Positions 32,191 through 39,933 of a DNA stretch of 43,765 nucleotides are shown here, in pieces (positions within the stretch are counted from its first letter, which is position 1; every line of letters begins with the position of its first letter). Position numbers and translations under genes: made by a program. The notes beneath the pieces are model-generated. The model did no database searches. It saw nothing but the letters and a program-made list of their open reading frames with translations, and was not told where the DNA came from. Source of the DNA: Agrobacterium sp. AGB01 (GTDB lineage: Bacteria; Pseudomonadota; Alphaproteobacteria; Rhizobiales; Rhizobiaceae); NCBI RefSeq assembly GCF_014851585.1, contig NZ_JACVAB010000012.1:1-43765 (forward strand), in the 5' to 3' direction.

Positions 32191-32820
32191 TTATTGCGTC
32201 GAGGGTTTGCATTGCCCCTGCAGGTTTTCGCAGGCCAGCACATTGTTGATGGTTCTGGCACCGGTTTCGCCCGGACGCAGATGGATGGCCTGACGCGACG
32301 GATGCCGCCTGCCCTGACTATCAACCCCGGTCATTTCCAGCTGGCACTGCGTGGCAACGCTACAATTGTTTTCAGCGCGAATACCGCAGGACGGATTACC
32401 AAAGCTGTCACGTTCCTGCACCTTTGAAAAAGCAACACATTGCCCAACCTGTGCGGTGCCCTGTGAGGAACCTTGTCCCGCATTGGCTTTGGCAGCGACC
32501 TGTCTTTTATGTTCAGCATCAACCGCATCGGAACAACTATCTATTAGACCGGAGCCTGCATTGATCAGGCCCTTGCAGTATGCAGCATCACCGTAACGAG
32601 GTCCGCCCGGACCGCAGAGGCGATAGAGGTTATCTTTATCTGCCTTGTATCGTCTGCACTCCGGCGTGGACTGCGCGTAAGGATGGTTTAAAAGGATGTC
32701 TTGAAGCTGGTCGAAACTCATGCCGCCTTCAGGCCATATCTGCGCGACTGATATGTTGGGCGTAGAGGCAACAGTTAAAAACGCGATTGCGCACAGGCGG
32801 GCCAGCAGGCTGAACATCAT
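32191..32820 (-). CDS. Secreted protein with Cys-rich C-terminal module (paralog of 2515-3174)
   Basis: 209 aa; ATG at 32820 or 32817 after GGAGAG. The signal peptide ends near PNISVAQ. The middle part has a Cys-containing helical region (STPECRRYKADKDNLYRLCG; YCKGLINAGSGLIDSCSDAV). The last 85 residues repeat the module of the protein at 2515-3174: QCVAFSK, NPSCGIRAENNCSVATQCQ, TGVDSQGRRHPSRQAIHLRP, LACENLQGQCKP. A family of exported proteins with variable N-termini and one conserved disulfide-rich end is therefore represented twice. The role is unknown. Confidence 0.75.
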   Translation of the reverse strand: MMFSLLARLCAIAFLTVASTPNISVAQIWPEGGMSFDQLQDILLNHPYAQSTPECRRYKADKDNLYRLCGPGGPRYGDAAYCKGLINAGSGLIDSCSDAVDAEHKRQVAAKANAGQGSSQGTAQVGQCVAFSKVQERDSFGNPSCGIRAENNCSVATQCQLEMTGVDSQGRRHPSRQAIHLRPGETGARTINNVLACENLQGQCKPSTQ

Positions 32821-33092
32821 CTCTCCATCATTTCCAGGGAACTCGAGGGGTCACCAAGCCAGTTTTTACGAGACCTGGGCCTGATGTAATCACCCAGATT
32901 GGGTAACAGGGGGCGGTTTAGTTTCGCCAGATGGGAAAAGCCGCGCGGCAAACGCCCTGCGCCTTGGTTTGTTTGGCGCGGTGGCAAAACTGTTTAAAAC
33001 CTGTCCTCGAATTAAATTAATCCACACTCATAAAGCGAAGACCAATATAAGAGTTAAATTCCTGATTCCATGGCACATATTGCGGAGGCGGT

Positions 33093-33473
33093 GTGGGAGA
33101 GCGTGAAGGCGTCGAAGGCGGGGTCGGTTACTTCATGTGGAGTATCACCGACAACAGGCTCATCATGGATGAGGTAACATCTGAGTATCATGGGTTTTCA
33201 GCCGAAGTGGGTGCGCAGGGCGTAACAATCGAGGATATTCTCGAACGCATCGACATTGAAATGCGAGACCGGGTGGCCAGCGCCATCATGGACAGCATCA
33301 CCGAAAAAGCGCTGTTTGACCAGCGTTACAAGGTCATACGCCCCGACGGAACGACCCGGATCATCGCTGCCCGCGCACGGCCGATCTTCGATGCGGACGA
33401 CGCGCCGTTTCTGGGCTTGGGCGCCGTACATGAGGTCACCTTCAAGCGGCCAAGGTTATTGGGCGGGACCTAA
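33093..33473 (+). CDS. Stand-alone PAS-domain protein
   Basis: 126 aa, GTG start with GGAGG 4 bases upstream. It is a single PAS_3-type fold: VGYFMWSITDNRLIMDEVTS, EYHGFSAEVGAQGVTIEDIL, ERIDIEMRDRVASAIMDSIT, FDQRYKVIRPDGTTRIIAAR, and a closing strand AVHEVTFKRPRLLGG. There is no output domain. It may act as a sensor partner for a kinase or cyclase in trans, or be a truncated sensor. A diverged second copy of its last 37 codons lies at 37753-37863, fused to a porin gene. Confidence 0.75.
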   Translation: MGEREGVEGGVGYFMWSITDNRLIMDEVTSEYHGFSAEVGAQGVTIEDILERIDIEMRDRVASAIMDSITEKALFDQRYKVIRPDGTTRIIAARARPIFDADDAPFLGLGAVHEVTFKRPRLLGGT

Positions 33474-33550
33474 GAGCGCAGATAACCAACCACAGCATTG
33501 ACGGCGAGAACAGCAAAAGGCTGGTTGGCAAGCTGCAAAGCTGTGGCAGG

Positions 33551-33742
33551 TTACTGCCATAACAGACCCCTCGCCTCGAAAACATCGGTCAGCTGGCCGA
33601 GAATATCAGCCTCACTGCGATGACCGAAACGCGCGTGCAAGGTCACAGCCACGGCCCGTATATCCACAAAGTGCAGCCGGTCTGCATCCGCCTTGTCGGC
33701 GTGCTTGTGGATGGCGTCCATCAACCGTTGGTCGTCACACAT
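33551..33742 (-). CDS. Small hypothetical protein, coupled to 33721-34026
   Basis: 63 aa from ATG at 33742 (GGGA 8 bases upstream). It starts inside the end of the preceding gene, with a 22-base overlap in another frame, so translation is probably coupled. It is helical and charged (QRLMDAIHKHADKADADRLH; GHRSEADILGQLTDVFEARG). The pair mirrors the size and arrangement of the two-gene operon at 14202-13727, which has the same leader, although clear residue matches are lacking. Confidence 0.5.
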   Translation of the reverse strand: MCDDQRLMDAIHKHADKADADRLHFVDIRAVAVTLHARFGHRSEADILGQLTDVFEARGLLWQ

Positions 33743-34026
33743 GCTGTTTTTCCCACGACTGTCCATTCCAAAGAGGCATGCGCCAAGGACAAAAGCCTAT
33801 GCCACCATCGCTTATCGATGTGACCGGGATCATCGAGATGATCTGGCGATGCCGGGTTGCCCATCATTAGTGGCCACCGATATGCGTTTGCCGGCGCTTT
33901 TCGCCAGAGCGAAATCGTGACAGGACAATCGAGCGGCGAGACAGGATCTCGAGGAGCCGCGCACGCTTTCGCTGCGGCCGCTATTTTACTGTGTATGTCG
34001 AGAATTGAAGTGCACGAGGTTTTCAC
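33721..34026 (-). CDS. Small hypothetical protein behind conserved leader
   Basis: 101 aa from GTG at 34026, with AGGAG 8 bases upstream. The leader before it is the second copy of the 80-nt element at 14203-14282, which supports this start. The C-terminal half (GNPASPDHLDDPGHIDKRWW, HRLLSLAHASLEW) faintly recalls the DP-x-x-h-x-x-A-x-x-RLLHE part of the sigma-like protein at 13921-14202, but the N-terminal half does not. It may be a diverged or damaged relative. Confidence 0.4.
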   Translation of the reverse strand: MKTSCTSILDIHSKIAAAAKACAAPRDPVSPLDCPVTISLWRKAPANAYRWPLMMGNPASPDHLDDPGHIDKRWWHRLLSLAHASLEWTVVGKTACVTTNG

Positions 34027-34105
34027 GTTGCGCGCTCCTGTTCAGCAGGCAAGAGCACGTAACAACCCTCAGTCATCAGCGCCTACATTTCGGTTGCTGA
34101 CGATG
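34027..34105 (-). promoter_or_regulatory. Conserved 5' leader with hairpin, copy 2
   Basis: Aligned with 14203-14282 it shows one gap and about 14 substitutions by eye. The CGTCAGC/GCTGATG stem and the GACTGAGGGTTG block are kept. It ends at the GTG start of the gene at 33721-34026. Confidence 0.55.
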
Positions 34106-34188
34106 TGGCAGGGTAAGCGCCACCAATGGGTATGTCCACTCACTGATTTGTTTATTTTCAGGAGCTGCGCGGCCCGCACACTGCGGTC

Positions 34189-35637
34189 ATGACAAGTAGA
34201 GCGAGTGTGAGAAATGCCTCGTGTCGCCTAGTGGGAAATTATCTTGGTTACTCTGCGGAACACGAACACCCAGGGTTTCATCTAAAGCCCATCGCCCCTT
34301 TTCAGGGCGGTGGGGTGGTGCCGACCGTCTTGGATTATCCAGTAATGTACGTAGTTGGAGCATCGCTAGAACAGCATGGCGCGGCAGGGCAAAGCGGTCA
34401 GAGTAGATATGGATATGCGCCCCTATCTGCGGTCAATTGGGCGAACGAATTAGACGCCGCAAGGATATTTGATTCGAACGTCCTTGTTCGGAATGGGTCA
34501 TATCCGTACTTCAACCCGCCAACTAACTACGCGCAGTCAGGTTCGGGGTGGGCGTTACAAGGCGGCGGAACTAGGCCGTCGATTGTGGAGCAAATCGACG
34601 CTTTGCTTATCGTTCTTGCTGCGGCCCCTGTAGGAAGCAGGATTGCATATTTAACAGGTGGCCGGAACGAAATCGACACTATTACGGTCGAAGAATACAT
34701 GGTCCACTTTAACAGGGAATACGCGCGTCTGCTACCTGTGTCTGATCTAGTCGCGGTTCCTTTGTTGTGGCTTAGGTCCACCTCGTCAGGTGGTTCTTGG
34801 GTATCCGGTGGCTCCAGTCGTCAGAAGCTGCTTGATATTAACGCTGCAATTGCAGCGACTGTCGCAGGAAACCCCAAGACTATATTGGTGAACCTGCTAG
34901 ACGTTGTGAACGAGGCCACAGGGGACAGAAACCCGAAAGCGGGCTATACTCAGAGTGACGGCATACACTTTTCAGCTATAGGAGCAAAAGCCGCTGGCGC
35001 TGCGATACGGGCAGCGATTATTAGTCGTTTGACTATAAAATCCTTTGGTGGGTTCGGTACTAATATTGCTCTACCACTTTCGGGTACTGGTGGTTCGTTG
35101 ACGAACGCCATTGGCGTTGCTGCTGACGGGTACTCCCTTGTGAGGGCCGGAGCTGGCCCCACTGTCGAAGGCTCTAAGGACGGAAACGTGCAGGTGGTAA
35201 CAGTCACACGTGCCGCCAGTCACACGCCTGTTTGGAGTGGGTTTTCGTTCACTCTGCCAGATACAGGTAGAATATCAGTACCGGCTGGCGGCAAGTATAG
35301 AGCTAGGGCAAAAATAGTCATAGAGCCTACAGCAGTGCCGGTTTCATTGGCTTTCTTTATGTCGGAATTTATATCTACGACAGTGGTGCAGAGAGCAGTA
35401 GGAAGGTGGCACATGGTCGCTGGAGGCGAGACGCCGACAGAGGCTTCAAGCGCGGCGAGTATGCAAAATATTGATGCGACAAACGGTCTTACGCTGTGGG
35501 TTGAAACTCCCGACCTCTCTATTCTCTCGTCAGGAGTAAATATTACTCTAGCCACGTACTTGCAGGTTGCCACGCAGCAAGGTGCAGCCGCGACTGTCGT
35601 AACGAGGATTGAGAATTTGGAGATTACCGCAGCCTGA
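34189..35637 (+). CDS. SGNH-type hydrolase/esterase with C-terminal beta domain
   Basis: 482 aa. SGNH blocks: nucleophile S59 in YVVGASLEQHG (GAS in place of the usual GDS), N160 in LTGGRNEIDTI (block III), and D257/H260 in QSDGIHFSAIGAKAAG (block V). The C-terminal 190 residues are Ser/Thr/Val-rich beta sandwich (PVWSGFSFTLPDTGRISVPA; KYRARAKIVIEPTAVPVSLA), probably carbohydrate-binding. No signal peptide is visible, and the start is uncertain because no ribosome site precedes 34189. It may deacetylate or acylate polysaccharide, in keeping with the acyltransferases that follow. It could also be a phage tail or capsule enzyme. Mixed codon use suggests transfer. Confidence 0.7.
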   Translation: MTSRASVRNASCRLVGNYLGYSAEHEHPGFHLKPIAPFQGGGVVPTVLDYPVMYVVGASLEQHGAAGQSGQSRYGYAPLSAVNWANELDAARIFDSNVLVRNGSYPYFNPPTNYAQSGSGWALQGGGTRPSIVEQIDALLIVLAAAPVGSRIAYLTGGRNEIDTITVEEYMVHFNREYARLLPVSDLVAVPLLWLRSTSSGGSWVSGGSSRQKLLDINAAIAATVAGNPKTILVNLLDVVNEATGDRNPKAGYTQSDGIHFSAIGAKAAGAAIRAAIISRLTIKSFGGFGTNIALPLSGTGGSLTNAIGVAADGYSLVRAGAGPTVEGSKDGNVQVVTVTRAASHTPVWSGFSFTLPDTGRISVPAGGKYRARAKIVIEPTAVPVSLAFFMSEFISTTVVQRAVGRWHMVAGGETPTEASSAASMQNIDATNGLTLWVETPDLSILSSGVNITLATYLQVATQQGAAATVVTRIENLEITAA

Positions 35638-35926
35638 CCCAATAACGCCCGGGCGATACTAGGCCAATCAACCATCCCCAGAATGATTTTCTCTTCACTT
35701 CTGGAAGGTTGAATTCGGATCGGCCCTTTGGTGTCAACGACAGAATGTAGTAATCACCGAAATCATCTTTGATCTCAAAATTAATGAAGCCCATCGCTTG
35801 AGCTTCATTAAACAACACCTGTTCTTCACCTGTGATTGAGATGTTGTTAAATGTGCAAACTCCATCGAAAGATGCGGCTGATCTTCTGTGGATTTCAACC
35901 ATCAAATCATTCATTTGCGATGACAT
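35624..35926 (-). CDS. Hypothetical protein, possible winged-helix pattern
   Basis: 100 aa, ATG with TTGAGG about 6 bases upstream. The middle resembles a small winged helix (ALF/VLFNEAQAMGFINFEIKD, DYYILSLTPKGRSEFNLPE), followed by a basic, tryptophan-rich tail (KRKSFWGWLIGLVSPGRYW) that could touch the membrane. Its 3' end overlaps the convergent SGNH gene by 14 bases. No family assigned. Confidence 0.55.
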   Translation of the reverse strand: MSSQMNDLMVEIHRRSAASFDGVCTFNNISITGEEQVLFNEAQAMGFINFEIKDDFGDYYILSLTPKGRSEFNLPEVKRKSFWGWLIGLVSPGRYWVRLR

Positions 35927-36052
35927 GTGAGCCTCAAGGTAGGAGTGTATTTCCCCAATAACTCAATTCATGCGCGATGTGTTCTGGGATTTTGAAACTT
36001 GAGGACTCTGCATCGCCATGCTCTAAGAACGAGCAACGCAGCGGGGTATATT

Positions 36053-37081
36053 ATGCAAGTGAAGTCCAGAGATTATCAACTCGACATATGGCGCGCCATC
36101 GCAATCATTGCCGTCGTGTTCTATCATTCGTTTCTATTTCTAGAGTATTATTCCCTGGTGCCGGAAACATATGTCTTGCTCAACAAGGCGCTGTTCCCGG
36201 TGCTTTTGCCGCCATTTTTTGCATTGTCCGGAATGCTTCATGCGAAGTCATTGCAGTTGTCCTGGCGTGATCTATTCCGACAACGCATCGCACCACTTTT
36301 GTATCTGATGGCAATTTGGACGGTCATTAGATGGGTCTACTTCGGCTATGTGCAGGACAACGTTCGCACGCCGGAAGAAGGCAAAGACCTTATGCAATTC
36401 GTGTGGATGTGGGTTAAGCCTAATACCGGCCTTTGGTTCTTGTGGGTTCTCGCCATCTACCTCGTCGTCGCCAAACTCGTCTTGAGTGTCCCGAAAGTGA
36501 TTGTCTTAACTGTTGCGGCGGCACTAACACTTATCGTTTTTGGAAGCTGGTTGGTGTTTGACGGCATCGCGTACCGAAATCTACTCCAGTACTTCACCTT
36601 CTACATGGCTGGCGTCTACTACGGTCGCGCAATGGCGCAGGCGGCATCAAGTAAGTCAGTAACCGTTTTCCTGATCGCGTTCGCAGCCTATTCTGTATTG
36701 TTTATCACGCGGCATTTAGGACTTCATCTTGAAGCAGGCCTTTGGCGTTTATTGATGGCCTTCACTGGAATTATGTGGATGGCGGCGCTTGCCAGCTTGA
36801 TCGCCAAGACCTTCCTTAAAGAGCCGGTCGGGTTTCTCGGCAGAAATACAATTTCGGTGTATGTCACACACGTTATCCCGATAGCTATTTTCAGCCTTCT
36901 GTTTGCTGCTTTACCTAAAACAGCCTTGATCGTCTATTTGGGGCTGCCTGCACTAATCGTTCTCAGCACGTTGTCATCGTTGGCCATTCAGAAAGTTGCC
37001 GAGGTGGCAGGTGCAGGGTTCCTTTATCACTATCCATTTAGTCAAAAAAAGATGCCAGGCAATAAGCCTGCTGCGGCGTGA
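36053..37081 (+). CDS. Acyltransferase-3 family membrane protein (polysaccharide O-acyltransferase), member 1
   Basis: 342 aa from ATG at 36053 (GGGG 8 bases upstream; the open frame from 35999 adds non-conserved residues). About ten membrane helices. The catalytic R-x10-H motif is present: LDIWRAIAIIAVVFYHSFLF (R14, H25). FFALSGMLHAKS, RWVYFGYVQDN, TGLWFLWVLAIY and FLGRNTISVYVTHVIPI follow the WcaK/exopolysaccharide O-acetyltransferase type. It would transfer acetyl or another acyl group to a surface sugar across the inner membrane. It is closest in pattern to the proteins at 41910-42932 and 43316. A terminator shared with the porin relic follows. Confidence 0.88.
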   Translation: MQVKSRDYQLDIWRAIAIIAVVFYHSFLFLEYYSLVPETYVLLNKALFPVLLPPFFALSGMLHAKSLQLSWRDLFRQRIAPLLYLMAIWTVIRWVYFGYVQDNVRTPEEGKDLMQFVWMWVKPNTGLWFLWVLAIYLVVAKLVLSVPKVIVLTVAAALTLIVFGSWLVFDGIAYRNLLQYFTFYMAGVYYGRAMAQAASSKSVTVFLIAFAAYSVLFITRHLGLHLEAGLWRLLMAFTGIMWMAALASLIAKTFLKEPVGFLGRNTISVYVTHVIPIAIFSLLFAALPKTALIVYLGLPALIVLSTLSSLAIQKVAEVAGAGFLYHYPFSQKKMPGNKPAAA

Positions 37082-37132
37082 CAACCCACCGCCCCTTCAT
37101 CATCTGGCGCCCCGCCCCTAAAAACCAAACAC

Positions 37133-37163
37133 AAAAAAGCCCGGGACGTGCCCGGGCTTTTTG
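37133..37163. terminator. Bidirectional terminator between acyltransferase and porin relic
   Basis: AAAAAAGCCCGGG ... CCCGGGCTTTTT: a strong GC stem with A run and T run on opposite sides, so it works in both directions. Decayed relatives occur at 41730-41767 and 43103-43128. Confidence 0.9.
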
Positions 37164-37181
37164 CTACTCCGTGTGGCGTTA

Positions 37182-37755
37182 TCAGAACTTGATACCAAGG
37201 CCGATGCGGATGGCGTGCTGGTCGAGGTCGGAATTGATGACCGGGCCACCGACGCCGGTGAAGTCGAAGTCCTTGTCGCCAAAGTTGGTGTAGCGATATT
37301 CAATGCGGCCGAAGACCATGTCGGTGAAGCCATTGAAGGTTTCTTTCTGTCCGACGCCAGCGACAGGTACGTCAAGGAAGCCGCGGCCGACGGCCCAACC
37401 AGCTGTACCGTAGAGCAGCGCACGGTCAAAGGCGTAACCAACACGACCACGGACAGAGCCCTGCCAATCAAGGCCGTAGTTGAAGGCGGTAACACCACCT
37501 ATAGCGAAGGAGTCATCGCCCCAGTTCTTTTCGAGATCACCTTCGATACCGATGACCCAGTTATTGTCCAGCTGATGGTTGTAACCGACAAAACCGCCGA
37601 GGATGCCGCCGTCAAAATCAGCAGAAAAACCACCGCCGAAATCGGCGTCGTTGTTGTTCCAGGCGTAACCGCCCTGCACACCTGCGGTGAAACCGGTCCA
37701 GTTGAACAGAGGTGTCTCTTCTACGGCCACCGGTGGTGTCGGCACTTCGTAGATC
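37182..37755 (-). pseudogene. Omp31/RopB-type porin, 5'-truncated (signal peptide lost)
   Basis: About 190 residues of an outer-membrane beta-barrel: IYEVPTPPVAVEETPLFNWT, GFTAGVQGGYAWNNNDADFG, VGYNHQLDNNWVIGIEGDLE, VRGRVGYAFDRALLYGTAGW, and the final strand HAIRIGLGIKF with C-terminal Phe. Rhizobial homologs have a signal peptide ending '...AADAIYEVP'. Here homology stops exactly at A-IYEVP, and the frame upstream reads antisense through a PAS-gene fragment (37753-37863). Without a signal peptide the product cannot reach the outer membrane, so the gene is probably dead, though the barrel frame itself is intact. Confidence 0.8.
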
Positions 37756-37863
37756 GCCGCCCGTACCCGGCCCATCTTCGATGCCGACGATGGGCTCTTT
37801 CTAGGCCTTGACGCCGTGCACGAAGTGACCTTCAACCGGCCGAGGTTGCTGGTCGGGATGTAG
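37753..37863 (+). pseudogene. 3' fragment of a PAS-domain gene
   Basis: Thirty-six codons plus TAG (IAARTRPIFDADDGLFLGLD...HEVTFNRPRLLVGM) correspond to the end of the gene at 33093-33473 (IIAARARPIFDADDAPFLGL...HEVTFKRPRLLGGT). They differ at about a quarter of bases, so they are an old copy or a relative. The 5' part is missing and replaced by the porin relic in opposite orientation. Confidence 0.8.
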
Positions 37864-37979
37864 CGATTTGAGTGGATTATCGCGCATGTAGCTGGAAAAA
37901 TGTCGAGTTGTTTAAACCCGACCCACCGTCGCCGGCTTGCGGCTTTATTGAGGATTTGGCGGATGGTCAGGATAAGCTT

Positions 37980-39065
37980 TCATGCGCCGACTAATCGCTC
38001 TGCTGCCCGTTTCTTCGTCCGCTTTCGCCATTCATTGAATTGTCTCTCGACAACTAAATGGAACAGAATTCCGCCGATTGTGGCTACAATAAACGTGATC
38101 GCTACTGCCTGATCAATTGACGTAACAAAGCCGAAAGAAATCAGTTTCGGGTAAACACGCGACATGACTTGGTAAATGACGACTATGTGGATTAGGTAGA
38201 TCGAATAAGACGCATCGCCTAGAAACGAGAAAAAATTGCTAACACGTCCGCTTACTCTCCACGAAAGTGCCGAGGTAACGATGACTGCTGCAGGAATCCC
38301 TAAGTAAAGAAATCGCCAGTTGTCGGATATCAATTCACTTCGATTTAGATGCGAAACAACACAGATGAATAGTACCGCCAGCGCCGCAATGAAGCTCGAA
38401 ACACGCGGAATTTTATTAACCGCATATAGGTATCCAATAGCACAACCAAATAAAAATTCGAATACAATTGGATTACTGAAGAAAACACCGAGTGCCGAGT
38501 AGCTGTATATAGCGCTCGACACAAGCCACCCGCCCGTAATCATCACTACCAAGACAGCCAAGTAGCTACGCTTCCCAATCGCGAGTGCGGCAGCAAAGGC
38601 AAGGTAGAAATACATTTCGTACGACAATGTCCATCCGGTTCCTAAGATTGGCTGGACCAGTCCGTTTGGGTTGAATGACTGAATAAGCGCCACCGACAAC
38701 ACAATACGCCAAACATTAAAGTCATCAGGTATCGAGTGCGACCACGCAATCACCAACCCCATCAACACCAGCGTCGCGACGATGTAAGGTGGATATATAC
38801 GCTTAAGCCGCAGCCAAATGAAATTCCCGGGTGTTTTGCGTCCTTCGGCATGATCTTTCGAGACATGCACCATAATAAACCCGCTGATGACGAAAAAGAT
38901 ATCGACACCAACCGCCATACCTTCACGTAACCATGACCCTGACAGCCATGAATGCGAGAGATCTTGCATATATTGTGGCTGGTAGATTGTGTATGCTCGG
39001 ATGCAGTGGGAAAACACAACGACTAACGCTGCAACGGCTCTTAAAATCTGTATAGAATTAAGCTT
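37980..39065 (-). CDS. Acyltransferase-3 family (OafA-like) membrane protein, member 2; start codon problem
   Basis: The recognisable protein is about 361 residues: KLNSIQILRAVAALVVVFSH (catalytic R-x10-H), GVDIFFVISGFIMVHVSKDH, NFIWLRLKRIYPPYIVATLV, GTGWTLSYEMYFYLAFA, FLGDASYSIYLIHIVVIYQV, ending KKRAAERLVGA. This is the typical OafA/ExoZ pattern. In frame, TAA stands at 39066-39068 directly before the AAG codon where ATG AAG would be expected. The first usable codon, GTG at 39017 (starting MFSHCIRAY), would delete the catalytic arginine. Either a rare start (ATT/ATA) is used or the gene is inactive. It is AT-richer than the core genes. Confidence 0.8.
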   Translation of the reverse strand, partial: KLNSIQILRAVAALVVVFSHCIRAYTIYQPQYMQDLSHSWLSGSWLREGMAVGVDIFFVISGFIMVHVSKDHAEGRKTPGNFIWLRLKRIYPPYIVATLVLMGLVIAWSHSIPDDFNVWRIVLSVALIQSFNPNGLVQPILGTGWTLSYEMYFYLAFAAALAIGKRSYLAVLVVMITGGWLVSSAIYSYSALGVFFSNPIVFEFLFGCAIGYLYAVNKIPRVSSFIAALAVLFICVVSHLNRSELISDNWRFLYLGIPAAVIVTSALSWRVSGRVSNFFSFLGDASYSIYLIHIVVIYQVMSRVYPKLISFGFVTSIDQAVAITFIVATIGGILFHLVVERQFNEWRKRTKKRAAERLVGA

Positions 39066-39933
39066 TTAACGCGACATATTGACCCTCAAAACAATAAGTA
39101 TTTCTTGTTAAAAAATCAGACATATACAATCCAATTAAAAAGCCATTCAGGACAATAATTGTAAATCACGCCCCGTAGAAATTTGCACTTATGAAAAAAC
39201 AATCAATATTGGTGTCACGTTATCATATGCAACAAGTGAACAACAATGCAATTCATCTGAATGTCGCAAGGAGACAGTCTGATTCAGTGACAAAGGCTCT
39301 TTTGCAGACACATAAACCGAATAACGTGTTTCGGACCGCTGGACCCGATACGTAGGAGTTATAACTCGCGACATGTGCTCATTTTGAATAATCTGTCTGT
39401 TGCGAAAGACAGGAAACTTTGAAATCTGAAAACAATGGCGCCCTCGTACAGCATCGAGGTGTAGTATTAGTCATAGCGACAAATCTGCCGCGCTTTCATC
39501 GTGGATTTCTAGAAACAACCATTGGAAAGCTATCCAGACGACGGACATTCCGTCCGAAGGATGTACTATGGTAAAATCCAATATCGGCAGTGGCATCAAC
39601 ATTATCTACCGTACCTCTGCTTAATTTCCTGCACATCGCCTCAGCGATAAAATTGCCTGCTGACGTTATTTGCGGTGCAATTCGCGCACCTCAAATCAGA
39701 TCAACGTCTCCAGGACATTCAGCTTAGTCAGCAAAGCTGCAGGTTCATAAACGACATTACTTCGTTTCTTTCAGTATCTACGAGTTTCCCAGCATGGCCG
39801 CTTAAGGGCAGCCAAAGCGTAAGGTTTTGCTTTGTTTTACAAAAACGCACTCAACCAAGAGATCCAGCCCTTGAAAGCACGAAGCGACGTCAAATGAAGT
39901 CAAACGCTCTTCCTTGAAAGAGCTCCCTAAAAG
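39066..39933. other. AT-rich intergenic region without supported gene
   Basis: About 870 bases. Short frames at 39189-39374 (minus) and 39675-39917 (plus) lack recognisable domains or good ribosome sites. The stretch lies between two genes read away from each other, so promoters for both are expected here. It is probably decayed DNA from cassette exchange. Confidence 0.45.
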
